DNA of 64,000 nucleotides from CAYSWV01 sp964434865 (GTDB lineage: Bacteria; Cyanobacteriota; Cyanobacteriia; Thermostichales; Thermostichaceae): NCBI GenBank assembly GCA_964434865.1, contig CAYSWV010000012.1, positions 1 through 64,000 of the forward strand, read 5' to 3'. Below, piece after piece: positions 54,880-62,457 of this stretch (position 1 is its first letter; every line of letters begins with the position of its first letter). The notes under the pieces were generated by a model, which was not told the DNA's origin, ran no database searches, and saw only the letters and a list, made by a program, of their open reading frames with translations. Position numbers and translations under genes: made by a program.

Positions 54880-55004
54880 GTTAAACTGACCTGTGTGCTT
54901 ATCTGTGGTTGGATAACGCAGGCAGCACTAGTGTAAGTCCCTGTTAATCGAGACCCTGTAGAAACTAGTAAGCCTAGTGAAATTTTAAACTAAGGAGAGT
55001 ACTT

Positions 55005-55466
55005 GTGAAACGAATTCTATTAGGATTAACAATTGCGCTATCACTATCTCTAATCGGCCAAGCTGAAGCACAAACGGAAACAATTGATCTGAGCGAATTA
55101 GAGATTGATTTTGGCCAACTTAACGCAACGATCACCCTACCCGAAAAGCCAAGAAAAGTGGATACGATGGCTGCTCAATACAATTTTATCTTTGAAGATG
55201 GTTCTCTTTTGATCTTAGACAAAGTATTCGATGGTAACTTTGAAGATCAAAAAGCGCTCGACCTTGAATTCTATGAATCTGAAGCGGTACTTGAGGAAGA
55301 TGAGACATCAGTTCTGTACCAAGGCAAGATTCTAGACAATACCCAGTTTTTCTATTTATCTTACCAAGACATTGACGATGGGTGGTTTTGTCAAGTGTCT
55401 GGCGAGTCCGAAGCTAGAATTCGGGAATTATCAGAGGTTTGTCAGACAATAGAACCTAAGGAATAG
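55005..55466 (+). CDS. Exported protein of unknown function
   Basis: 153 residues, GTG start with AAGGAG 7 nt upstream. A signal peptide (LLGLTIALSLSLIG, likely cleavage after AEA at about 20-22) precedes an acidic beta-rich domain (e.g. LDKVFDGNFEDQ) with two conserved-looking Cys in the C-terminal part (WFCQVSGESEA and SEVCQTI), possibly a disulfide. Extracytoplasmic, no named family recognised. Its last codons and stop are part of a 14-bp tandem repeat, so the C-terminus has probably been altered by repeat expansion. Confidence 0.72.
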   Translation: MKRILLGLTIALSLSLIGQAEAQTETIDLSELEIDFGQLNATITLPEKPRKVDTMAAQYNFIFEDGSLLILDKVFDGNFEDQKALDLEFYESEAVLEEDETSVLYQGKILDNTQFFYLSYQDIDDGWFCQVSGESEARIRELSEVCQTIEPKE

Positions 55467-55494
55467 AACCTAAGGAATAGGACCTAAGGAATAG
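55453..55494. repeat. Tandem repeat, three 14-bp units overlapping a stop codon
   Basis: AACCTAAGGAATAG at 55453-55466 and 55467-55480, then GACCTAAGGAATAG at 55481-55494. The first unit encodes the last residues and the TAG stop of the exported protein gene. Confidence 0.95.
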
Positions 55495-55627
55495 CTAGTT
55501 CAAGAGTCCTTCATCCCAGGTTTGATAATTTTTCCCTTGAGATTGGCTAGTGTTTCCACTTCCAACCTTAATGAGTGGCACTAGCTACTAATAACCTGTC
55601 TACTTACTTATACAATCAGAGAGTTCA

Positions 55628-56227
55628 ATGATGGCCATCCAACCCATTTTTGAGCAGGAGATCCGCCGATCAGCTAACACTCAGTGGATCGCCTTTGTTA
55701 GTTCATTAAGTATCATGTGTATCGTTTTTATTGCTGTCAGTGTCTTTGCCGGCGCACCCTCAGGGTTTGAGGTGATCATGCCTTTTCTCATCGCAGGAAC
55801 TGTAGTGTTTGCTCTGGGGGCATTTTGGATTTACTGGCAAACCCGTTGCAAGCTGCAAATTTTTCAAGAGGGATCGCACTATCGGATTGTGATTGTAGAT
55901 CCTAGTCGCTCTGAGACGTTGGAGGCGATATCCCCATTTAACTATGACTACTGCTGGTTTGAAGCACCTGTTGGCAAATATAATCTAGTCACAAAAGAAC
56001 TCTACTTGGGGTTTCGAGATCGAGCCGGCCAGGGCTTATTTTCTTTACATTTCACCCTAGGTAGTCTCAATCAAGATCCCCCTTGGCCTAAAGTCTCTAT
56101 TCAAGACTATCTCCAACTTCAGTTTCCTAACTGCTATGACATGGGTAAGTTGGTGGAGTTTGTTGATCAAATTCAAACCTACGAGGATCATCTTCCCAAG
56201 CAGCTTTTTGATGGTGACATCTCCTGA
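55628..56227 (+). CDS. Two-helix membrane protein of unknown function
   Basis: 199 residues, ATG start (two tandem ATGs). Two membrane helices at about 22-41 and 48-68 (a hairpin with SGFEVIMPF between) are followed by a cytosolic-type domain of about 130 residues with aromatic-rich strands (YRIVIVDPSRSETLEAIS, LYLGFRDRAGQGLFSLHF). No motif recognised. It lies between the exported protein and a convergent methyltransferase gene. Confidence 0.7.
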   Translation: MMAIQPIFEQEIRRSANTQWIAFVSSLSIMCIVFIAVSVFAGAPSGFEVIMPFLIAGTVVFALGAFWIYWQTRCKLQIFQEGSHYRIVIVDPSRSETLEAISPFNYDYCWFEAPVGKYNLVTKELYLGFRDRAGQGLFSLHFTLGSLNQDPPWPKVSIQDYLQLQFPNCYDMGKLVEFVDQIQTYEDHLPKQLFDGDIS

Positions 56228-56238
56228 AGATTACACGG

Positions 56239-57111
56239 TTAGTTACATGCTACACTGTAGTGCTCCACATCATAGCTTACCGTATCAGTAGGCTGATATT
56301 CAGTCACTGGCATGGGTTTTATCCCTATCGAGATTTGATGGAGCCACCACACTTCATGAGTTCGGACTAAGTCAAACCCAGCTAAGCCTAACCAAGCATC
56401 AATGCTACTGGAAGTTGCATAGTCTTGAATAAAAGGTTCTTCAAAAATAGTCATGAGCCATTCTGCTTGTTGTAGTGTTTTTTGATTGCCATCCAAAATC
56501 AGGATCAGGCCACCTGGTTTTAAGAGTCGAGCTGCTTCTTGCAGAACCTGTTTTGAAGCTGCAGGCGGTAGCTCATGTAAAAGTAAGGAGGCTGTCACGA
56601 GATCAAATGAGGCAGCTGGATAGGGAGTTGACTCAGCATTACCATGGACCCACTGAATAGTCTGATCAGCTTGCTTGGCTTTTTGATCGGCTATCACCAA
56701 CATATAGGGTGAGAGATCTAAGCCTGTGACCGCTGCTTGGGGAAAAGCCTGCTTGAGTAAAACTGTCGTTGATCCTGTCCCACACGCCAAATCCAAGATC
56801 CGCTGAGGTTGTAATGTTGAGGGGATGACATCAACTAATTCCTGCCGCACCCAGGTTTCATTGGGAGGCAGTGCATATCGAGTCACCGGATCGTAAGTCA
56901 CAGCCGCATCAATGGTCAGATACCCACCTGAAATACCATGAAAATTGGAGTGGTAATAAGAAGGGTAGGTCACATTAGGCTGGGTCATAGCCTCAATTTC
57001 CAAAGACCAATCAATCCGATCTCGTAGTTGTTGAAGTTGATCAGTATCAATGAATAGATTCCATAATGGAGCCAAAAAGCGTTCAAATAAACTATCTTTA
57101 CTTGCGACCAT
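56239..57111 (-). CDS. Class I SAM-dependent methyltransferase
   Basis: 290 residues, ATG start. A non-catalytic N-terminal region of about 85 residues (FYIDTDQ-like helices, with YPSYYHSNFHGISGGYL) precedes the methyltransferase core: ILDLACGTGSTTVLLKQAFP (motif I), VTGLDLSPYMLVIADQ (ribose acid), GNAESTPYPAASFDLVTASL and LLKPGGLILILDGNQ. The N-terminal region suggests an unusual substrate site. A ubiE-like or small-molecule methyltransferase is possible; I cannot assign the acceptor. Confidence 0.85.
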   Translation of the reverse strand: MVASKDSLFERFLAPLWNLFIDTDQLQQLRDRIDWSLEIEAMTQPNVTYPSYYHSNFHGISGGYLTIDAAVTYDPVTRYALPPNETWVRQELVDVIPSTLQPQRILDLACGTGSTTVLLKQAFPQAAVTGLDLSPYMLVIADQKAKQADQTIQWVHGNAESTPYPAASFDLVTASLLLHELPPAASKQVLQEAARLLKPGGLILILDGNQKTLQQAEWLMTIFEEPFIQDYATSSSIDAWLGLAGFDLVRTHEVWWLHQISIGIKPMPVTEYQPTDTVSYDVEHYSVACN

Positions 57112-57209
57112 AGCTCTTAACCCAATCTATACTTACAAATCTACACAATCATACTCGAAGATCTGGGCTACCCATGAGGTACCTTGCCTCTCTCCTCAAG
57201 CTGGACTAG

Positions 57210-58727
57210 TTAAGCGCTTCCCAAAATGAGGAGAGCGACCAGAGATCCAGCATTCCAAAAACTATGTAAGAGCATGGGAGCTAATAAGTTACGAGTTTGG
57301 CTGTAAATACCTCCTAGTACCAGCCCCAGCACTGTTAAGGGTAACAGATCGGAAAAATTGAGGTGCGCTATAGCAAACACGACACTACTGAGCAGCAACG
57401 ATCCCCAAAGGGGTAAATACCGATTTAACGACGGCAGTAAAAAGCCCCTGAATAAGGTCTCTTCAAAGAGGGGCGCACAGACAGAGACAACTACAAAGAA
57501 AATCACCCGAGGTCCCCATCCCTGGCTATCTAAGATTAAAGGCAACAGAGGATTGCCCCCACCACCTTGAGACAACAACCACTGAGTGATGGCACTTGCA
57601 ATTAAGACTAAAGGCATCGCGGCCAAGTAACCCGCTAAGCTCCATAAGGGCCAGGGATCAAGCCATTTAATCCGAAATAAGTCAGCCGGTAGGGGGCGAT
57701 AGGATCTAACAGCCCAATAAATGAGACTCAAGCCCATTAAGGCCCCACTCCCATAGTTTAAAAGGAGGGCAATAGCTTGTTGCCAGTAGGTTAAGTTGGC
57801 TGGAGAGATGTTCAAGGCAGCTATGTAGATCTGAGGGACTAAGATGCCTAATAGAAGGAAGCCTAAAAACCAACCTGTCATGACCCCTTGAATTTCAACC
57901 CAGGTCCAGGGAATGCTCCATTGTGGCGCTATCATGGCTGGTTTAGTTCGTAGCCACCAGATCACCCATCCCAGTAGAATCCCCAGCCCTAGGACAATAC
58001 CTACCACCGGAATGCCACCCACAATAGCCAGACGAATCAGGGCTGAAATAGCAACTTGATTTTGATCTTGATTCAAAGCATTTAAAGCATCCGCTCGTTG
58101 TTGTAAACTATACAATCTTTGGAGTGCAATGGCCTCAAACCAACCCTCTAGATGAGTGCGGATTTCTGTTTCGGTGTCCGGTAAGATCCGTTGGGGATGA
58201 TCCCATAAACCTTGAATGCTATTACTCACTGGGATTAAACGGGGGGTTTGAATCGATGTCCAATAGGTTTGAGCTTCCGATAATTGATCAGTTGTATAGA
58301 TCACCAGTAACCCAGTTTGGAGCCGTAATTGATCTAACTCAGTTGCTAAGGTTTGCTGTTGAGTCCCAACAGGGGCTTGATCAGCTACTTCTTCTAGCTC
58401 TGAGCTGGCTAACCGATCAGAACTACCGGGTTGAATCCGAGCCACTTGTTTGTTGAGATCAGCTGTAGCCTGCTGGTAGCGCTGAGTGGCTAGTTCAAAT
58501 ACATCATTACCCAACAGAGCTTGGGCTAAAGGCTGGTAGTCAGGATCGTCTAAAGTGCGTGCGGCCTGAATCGATAAATTGGTTTGTAACAAATCCAGCT
58601 GGGTTTGAGGCGGTGGCTGAAACCAGCTATTCCACAACAACAAGCTAGCTACAACCACAGCAACCAGGCTCAGAGCATTAACTAAGATCCGTTGTGGCGA
58701 TAGGGCGGCAGAGTTAGATTTATCCAT
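57210..58727 (-). CDS. CPBP family intramembrane glutamic endopeptidase with long extracytoplasmic N-terminus
   Basis: 505 residues, ATG start. One N-terminal helix (about 12-27) is followed by a ~190-residue soluble domain rich in Gln/Leu, then about eight membrane helices. The CPBP motifs are FEETLFRGFLLPSL (EExxxR), SSVVFAIAHLNFSDL (FxxxH-type) and MLLHSFWNAGSL (HxxxN). Family members cleave prenylated or membrane proteins, or act in protein protection. The long N-terminal domain is typical of a subset of cyanobacterial CPBP proteins. Divergent from the fibrillin-like gene. Confidence 0.9.
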   Translation of the reverse strand: MDKSNSAALSPQRILVNALSLVAVVVASLLLWNSWFQPPPQTQLDLLQTNLSIQAARTLDDPDYQPLAQALLGNDVFELATQRYQQATADLNKQVARIQPGSSDRLASSELEEVADQAPVGTQQQTLATELDQLRLQTGLLVIYTTDQLSEAQTYWTSIQTPRLIPVSNSIQGLWDHPQRILPDTETEIRTHLEGWFEAIALQRLYSLQQRADALNALNQDQNQVAISALIRLAIVGGIPVVGIVLGLGILLGWVIWWLRTKPAMIAPQWSIPWTWVEIQGVMTGWFLGFLLLGILVPQIYIAALNISPANLTYWQQAIALLLNYGSGALMGLSLIYWAVRSYRPLPADLFRIKWLDPWPLWSLAGYLAAMPLVLIASAITQWLLSQGGGGNPLLPLILDSQGWGPRVIFFVVVSVCAPLFEETLFRGFLLPSLNRYLPLWGSLLLSSVVFAIAHLNFSDLLPLTVLGLVLGGIYSQTRNLLAPMLLHSFWNAGSLVALLILGSA

Positions 58728-58767
58728 CAGGTCAGGATCTCAAGACAAAAGGTAGGACTCAACCATT

Positions 58768-59448
58768 ATGACAAGACTTGAGAGGGCTAAGATCATTGGA
58801 ATCGACTGCAGGCTAAATGCGACTAGGCTTTGGATTAAGAGTAGGATCGGATCAGTATTCAACCGGCTCGATCCCGTGACGCCTTCTCTACTCAAACAAG
58901 CGCTTGCCTTAGAATCATCAGCTAGACCTGCTCCTGCTCAAGTGGTTGAGGCCCTACTTGCTGCTGAAAAAAAGGCTAGACAAACATCTGTCAATTTACC
59001 GTTTGATCAACTGTTAGGAACTTGGCAGTTAAGCTTCATCACAGGTACTCAGAAAGCCCAGCGCCGATCCGGCATTGTTTTGGGTGCAGGTCGCTATCTA
59101 CCCAGATGGATCAAAGTTAGTCTCACTTACTCTCAGTCAGACAGCGAACTTCATCAAGGTGCTGTTGAAAATGTGGTTGAATGGGCTGGAGCCAAGCTCA
59201 TCGTCCAAGGTCCGGCCCAATTAAGAGGCCCTAAGAATATTCTGGCCTTTGACTTTACTCGGATCTGTCTCCAACTATGGGGTTTACCCATTTATCGAGG
59301 CTACATTCGAGGGGGACGCCAACGAGAAGACCTTTTCAATACACTTCCCATCCGAGATCAAGCTTTTTTTGTTTATTTTTTGGTGGATGATACTTTGGCG
59401 GCGGCTCGTGGCCGTGGAGGAGGTTTAGCCATTTGGAAACGCCTCTAA
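58768..59448 (+). CDS. PAP/fibrillin family protein
   Basis: 226 residues, ATG start. FDQLLGTWQLSFITGTQK is the lipocalin-like start of the PAP/fibrillin fold. The beta-barrel strands continue to the end: LIVQGPAQLRGPKNILAFDF, LPIYRGYIRGGRQREDLF, and FVYFLVDDTLAAARGRGGGL with the usual D-x-x-L-xx-R-G-x-G ending. These proteins associate with thylakoid lipids in plants and cyanobacteria and help photoprotection. An N-terminal region of about 45 residues carries a weak hydrophobic segment. No stop-proximal oddity. Confidence 0.9.
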   Translation: MTRLERAKIIGIDCRLNATRLWIKSRIGSVFNRLDPVTPSLLKQALALESSARPAPAQVVEALLAAEKKARQTSVNLPFDQLLGTWQLSFITGTQKAQRRSGIVLGAGRYLPRWIKVSLTYSQSDSELHQGAVENVVEWAGAKLIVQGPAQLRGPKNILAFDFTRICLQLWGLPIYRGYIRGGRQREDLFNTLPIRDQAFFVYFLVDDTLAAARGRGGGLAIWKRL

Positions 59449-59457
59449 TACTGAGCT

Positions 59458-59542
59458 AAAAAAAGACCACCAGCAAGGGTGATCTCAGTACTGTGAGGAG
59501 TTGTGTTGATAGCTATGCTGTTATCCTTGCAGGTAGTGCAGG
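59458..59542 (-). ncRNA. yfr1: Candidate Yfr1-type small RNA
   Basis: Minus-strand order: a CATAAT -10 box at 59553-59548; a 5' hairpin (CCTGCA ... TGCAAGG, one bulge); the motif AACTCCTCACAG at 59502-59491; then the terminator ATCACC, loop CTTGCT, GGTGGT (59483-59466, one G-U pair), followed by CTTTTTTT. The cyanobacterial sRNA Yfr1 has the same layout: two hairpins flanking a single-stranded ACUCCUCACAC. Here the last base of the motif is G instead of C. No ORF lies on this strand, and the U7 tract would be meaningless otherwise. The 5' end is estimated. Gene order relative to the trxA/guaB context reported for other cyanobacteria is not retained. Confidence 0.55.
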
Positions 59543-59547
59543 TCAAC

Positions 59548-59570
59548 ATTATGAGCTAGATCACTAGTGA
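59548..59570 (-). promoter_or_regulatory. Candidate -10 box and palindrome for the Yfr1-like RNA
   Basis: CATAAT (minus strand, 59553-59548) lies about 6 nt upstream of the predicted RNA start. A perfect 10-bp palindrome TCACTAGTGA (59561-59570) is adjacent and could be an operator for this RNA or for the divergent M16 gene. The -35 region is unconvincing. Confidence 0.4.
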
Positions 59571-59685
59571 GGTGTGATCCGGTGAGCTGTTCTCAAACCT
59601 CTTGTTTAATCTAGGATGATCTCGACTTAGATTCAGTGCTGTACCCTATGATTACCCTATTGATGCCATCAGTTGAGGTGCAACC

Positions 59686-61236
59686 ATGACCGATCAGCAG
59701 CGTGTAAGGTTAGCCAGTTTGGTAGGATGCCTAGTGCTCATCAGTCTTGTGGGCTTTCAACTGATCAGGAGTACTCCCCTATGGGCTGATACAAGCTTAG
59801 GTTCTCAGGCCTTTATTCAACCTTACTTGCAGCGAGCTGAACAGCAGGTAACCGAATTCCAACTTGACAATGGGATCAAGTTCATTGTCTTTGAGCGACA
59901 CCAAGCTCCTGTGGCCTCATTTGTGACATATGCTGATGTTGGTACGGCCAATGAAACCTTAGGTAAAACCGGAACAGCTCACTTTTTAGAACACTTAGCC
60001 TTCAAAGGCACCACCCAAATTGGTACAACTAATTACCCAACCGAGAAGCAGATCTTTGAGCAAATGGATCAAGTCTTTCGTCAACTGAAGCAAGCTCAAA
60101 CTTCTGGAACGAGTGATGACATTGATCAGCTAGAGCAACAGTTTAATGATCTCAAAGCTCAAGCTGGGGATTATGTTCAACCTAATGAGTTCGCTCAAAT
60201 TGTGGAGCAAGAGGGGGGACGAGGTTTAAATGCTGCTACCAGTATGGATGCCACTCGTTACTTCTATAGCTTACCCTCCAACAAGTTAGAACTCTGGATG
60301 TCATTGGAGTCGGAACGATTTTTAGATCCAGTCTTTCGAGAGTTTTATGAAGAAAAAGAGGTGGTGTTAGAAGAAAGACGGGCTGCTACGGATAACTCTC
60401 CGATTGGTCAAATGATCGAAGCCTTTCAAGCTACTGCTTTTAAAATTCATCCTTATGGTCGTCCTGTCATTGGCTATGCTGACGATCTGGTCAACTTAGA
60501 ACGACAAGATATTCAAGCGTTTTTTGATCAGTACTATGTGCCTGGCAACCTAACCATGGTCATCGTTGGCGATATTGAACCCGATCAGGTACGGCAGCTG
60601 GCTCAAACTTACTTTGGTCGGTTTCCAGCTCGGCCAGATCCCGCTCCCCTGACCCTGCAAGAACCGCCTCAAGCCGAAACCCGAGAAGTGGTTCTAGACT
60701 TACCTTCTGAACCTTGGTATTTGGAGGGTTATCATCGGCCTGGTGTTCAAAATCCGGATGATCCCGTCTACGATATTATTACTAGCCTCATGAGTAACGG
60801 ACGCACATCTCGTCTCTACAAAGCCTTGGTGGAAACCGGTATGGCTTTAACAGCTCAAGGCTTCAATGGTTTTCCTGGGGATAAATACCCAAACTTAATC
60901 ATGTTCTATGCTTTGACAGCTCCTGATCACACCCTTGATGACATTGCCCAAGTCCTACAAACTGAAATAGAACGCCTCAAAACCGAACCTGTTGCTAGAC
61001 AAGACTTAGAGCGGGTTAAAACTCAAGCCCAAGTTGCTCTGCTCAAAACATTAGATTCCAATGCAGGGCTAGCTCGGTTACTGGCCGAATTTGACGTTAA
61101 GACAGGCAGCTGGCGTAACCTGTTTCAACAACTTGAGATCTTGAATCAGATCACACCTGCCGACATTCAACGGGTGGCTCAACAAACCTTTCAATCTCAA
61201 AATCGGACAGTTGGCAAGTTACGCTCCAATGCTTGA
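59686..61236 (+). CDS. M16 family zinc metallopeptidase
   Basis: 516 residues; ATG with GAGGTG upstream. A signal-anchor segment (about 10-25, LVGCLVLISLVGFQLI) is followed by the inverted zinc motif H99-F-L-E102-H103 (HFLEHLAFKGT). A Glu about 75-80 residues later (e.g. in EVVLEERRAATD) completes the site. A C-terminal inactive half follows (LEGYHRPGVQNPDDPVYD). Cyanobacterial members are often encoded next to a catalytically inactive M16 partner; none is seen here. Predicted periplasmic or membrane-bound protease. Its end overlaps the convergent unknown gene by 18 nt. Confidence 0.92.
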   Translation: MTDQQRVRLASLVGCLVLISLVGFQLIRSTPLWADTSLGSQAFIQPYLQRAEQQVTEFQLDNGIKFIVFERHQAPVASFVTYADVGTANETLGKTGTAHFLEHLAFKGTTQIGTTNYPTEKQIFEQMDQVFRQLKQAQTSGTSDDIDQLEQQFNDLKAQAGDYVQPNEFAQIVEQEGGRGLNAATSMDATRYFYSLPSNKLELWMSLESERFLDPVFREFYEEKEVVLEERRAATDNSPIGQMIEAFQATAFKIHPYGRPVIGYADDLVNLERQDIQAFFDQYYVPGNLTMVIVGDIEPDQVRQLAQTYFGRFPARPDPAPLTLQEPPQAETREVVLDLPSEPWYLEGYHRPGVQNPDDPVYDIITSLMSNGRTSRLYKALVETGMALTAQGFNGFPGDKYPNLIMFYALTAPDHTLDDIAQVLQTEIERLKTEPVARQDLERVKTQAQVALLKTLDSNAGLARLLAEFDVKTGSWRNLFQQLEILNQITPADIQRVAQQTFQSQNRTVGKLRSNA

Positions 61237-61551
61237 TGACTCTTCTGCTGCTTGTTGGATTTCATAGTGATCGAGCAAAGACACTAGCTCCTGGTAAATA
61301 TCTCCAATATCTGGAGTTCCGGCAGCACAGTACCAGGCATTGAACACTTCAGCAGGCCCATAAAACTGAACCATCTCAGCGATCATTCGATACGTCTTTT
61401 GTAAGTCTGCCCGCTTGCGAATAATGAGCTCCGCTTCTAATTCAGGTAATCGCCCCTGATGAGCTTGAGCTAGGCGACTGAGGTCTAAGGCCACATCTTG
61501 AGGTTCAACGCCATAAATTTCAAAAAGCTGCTCCAAGATCGAAGGAACCAT
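61219..61551 (-). CDS. Small helical protein of unknown function
   Basis: 110 residues, ATG start. Mostly helical, with no signal peptide or membrane segment. QLFEIYGVEPQDVALDLSRLA and VQFYGPAEVFNAWYCAAGTP stand out as ordered segments. No known family assigned. It overlaps the convergent M16 gene and is followed upstream by another small minus-strand gene after 146 nt. Confidence 0.6.
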   Translation of the reverse strand: MVPSILEQLFEIYGVEPQDVALDLSRLAQAHQGRLPELEAELIIRKRADLQKTYRMIAEMVQFYGPAEVFNAWYCAAGTPDIGDIYQELVSLLDHYEIQQAAEESSSIGA

Positions 61552-61697
61552 ACCAAAATGCCCAATTCGTCTAGATGTCTATCCTCATGATGCCGGGTTT
61601 AAGGCTAGATTAACTGAGCCAAAATGCGTTGTCCCTCTCAGCACAATCGCTTAACTCAGCCTGATCTAGCTCTGAGCGTAACGTGACAGGACAACCT

Positions 61698-61994
61698 TTA
61701 CTTTAGAAATTCCACCGTCCAGTCTTCAAGCTGATTAGAAATAGAGTCTAACTGGTGGGTAATCCGTGCAAAATCACGAGTTGACTCGAGCTCATGTTCA
61801 GCCAGCACTGCCGCCATTCGGATCAGTTCAACCGCTTCATAGATGAGGGGTTTGAGTTGGTCAGGAGCCGCCTCAGCGTAATGCATCCAAATAGCCGTTT
61901 GGGAACGCCACATCATAGCGCGCTCAGTGGGTGTCAATGTCAATGTCCCCTGAGCTAATCGGTGTTGTAACTCTTGAGTAAATTCTTGGTGCAT
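61698..61994 (-). CDS. Small helical protein of unknown function
   Basis: 98 residues, ATG start. All-helical, with TPTERAMMWRSQTAIWMHYA as the most distinctive segment and a heptad-like C-terminus (HQLDSISNQLEDWTVEFLK). No signal peptide or membrane helix. I do not recognise it. It may be co-transcribed with the other small gene downstream. Confidence 0.6.
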   Translation of the reverse strand: MHQEFTQELQHRLAQGTLTLTPTERAMMWRSQTAIWMHYAEAAPDQLKPLIYEAVELIRMAAVLAEHELESTRDFARITHQLDSISNQLEDWTVEFLK

Positions 61995-62457
61995 GGTGGC
62001 CCCTCAGTGGTGGGTTGCGCTGTTAGTTCAATGGAGTGCCTTAGTTCAGATCCCTGAAGATGCGCGCGTAAAAACTAACATTTTTAGCGGTGATTATTTA
62101 TCCTTTCTTAAGATTTGCCTGAAATGGGATTAAAATCAAGGGGGTTTCTATAGTTTTGTAAATCATCATCAGCTATCGAGAACTATTGCCTATCGAGAAC
62201 TATTGGCCATCAAGAACTGTTAAGGAGGGATTGGGGGAGAGACGGGCTTGAGATCCCCCGATGACTTTGTTACATTACTTTTCGTCCTTGAACCAATTGC
62301 TGTATTGGTAACAGACCCATGTAGAGTTGTAGAAAGCTGATCTTTTTGGGTAAGCCAGTGGAGCTGAATCACATCCCCTGTCTGCGGTTGACTCCACTTA
62401 CGGATGCTCTGAATCGCACTAAACTAAGAATCAGTTGGGTATTCCGTTGCACACCAT
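61995..62457. other. 463-nt intergenic region with repeats and hairpins upstream of a sensor kinase
   Basis: No gene is supported. Three stable hairpins lie in the second half: GGGGGA/TCCCCC (62233-62259), ACCAAT/ATTGGT (about 62293-62310), and AGTGGAG/CTCCACT in the 62350-62400 stretch. A near-tandem repeat is listed separately. The cluster of hairpins could be a structured leader or an independent RNA for the downstream sensor kinase gene. Confidence 0.45.
62174..62221. repeat. Tandem repeat, about 2.7 units of 17-18 bp
   Basis: TATCGAGAACTATTGCC (62174-62190), TATCGAGAACTATTGGCC (62191-62208) and a diverged third copy ATCAAGAACTGTT (62209-62221). Confidence 0.85.
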
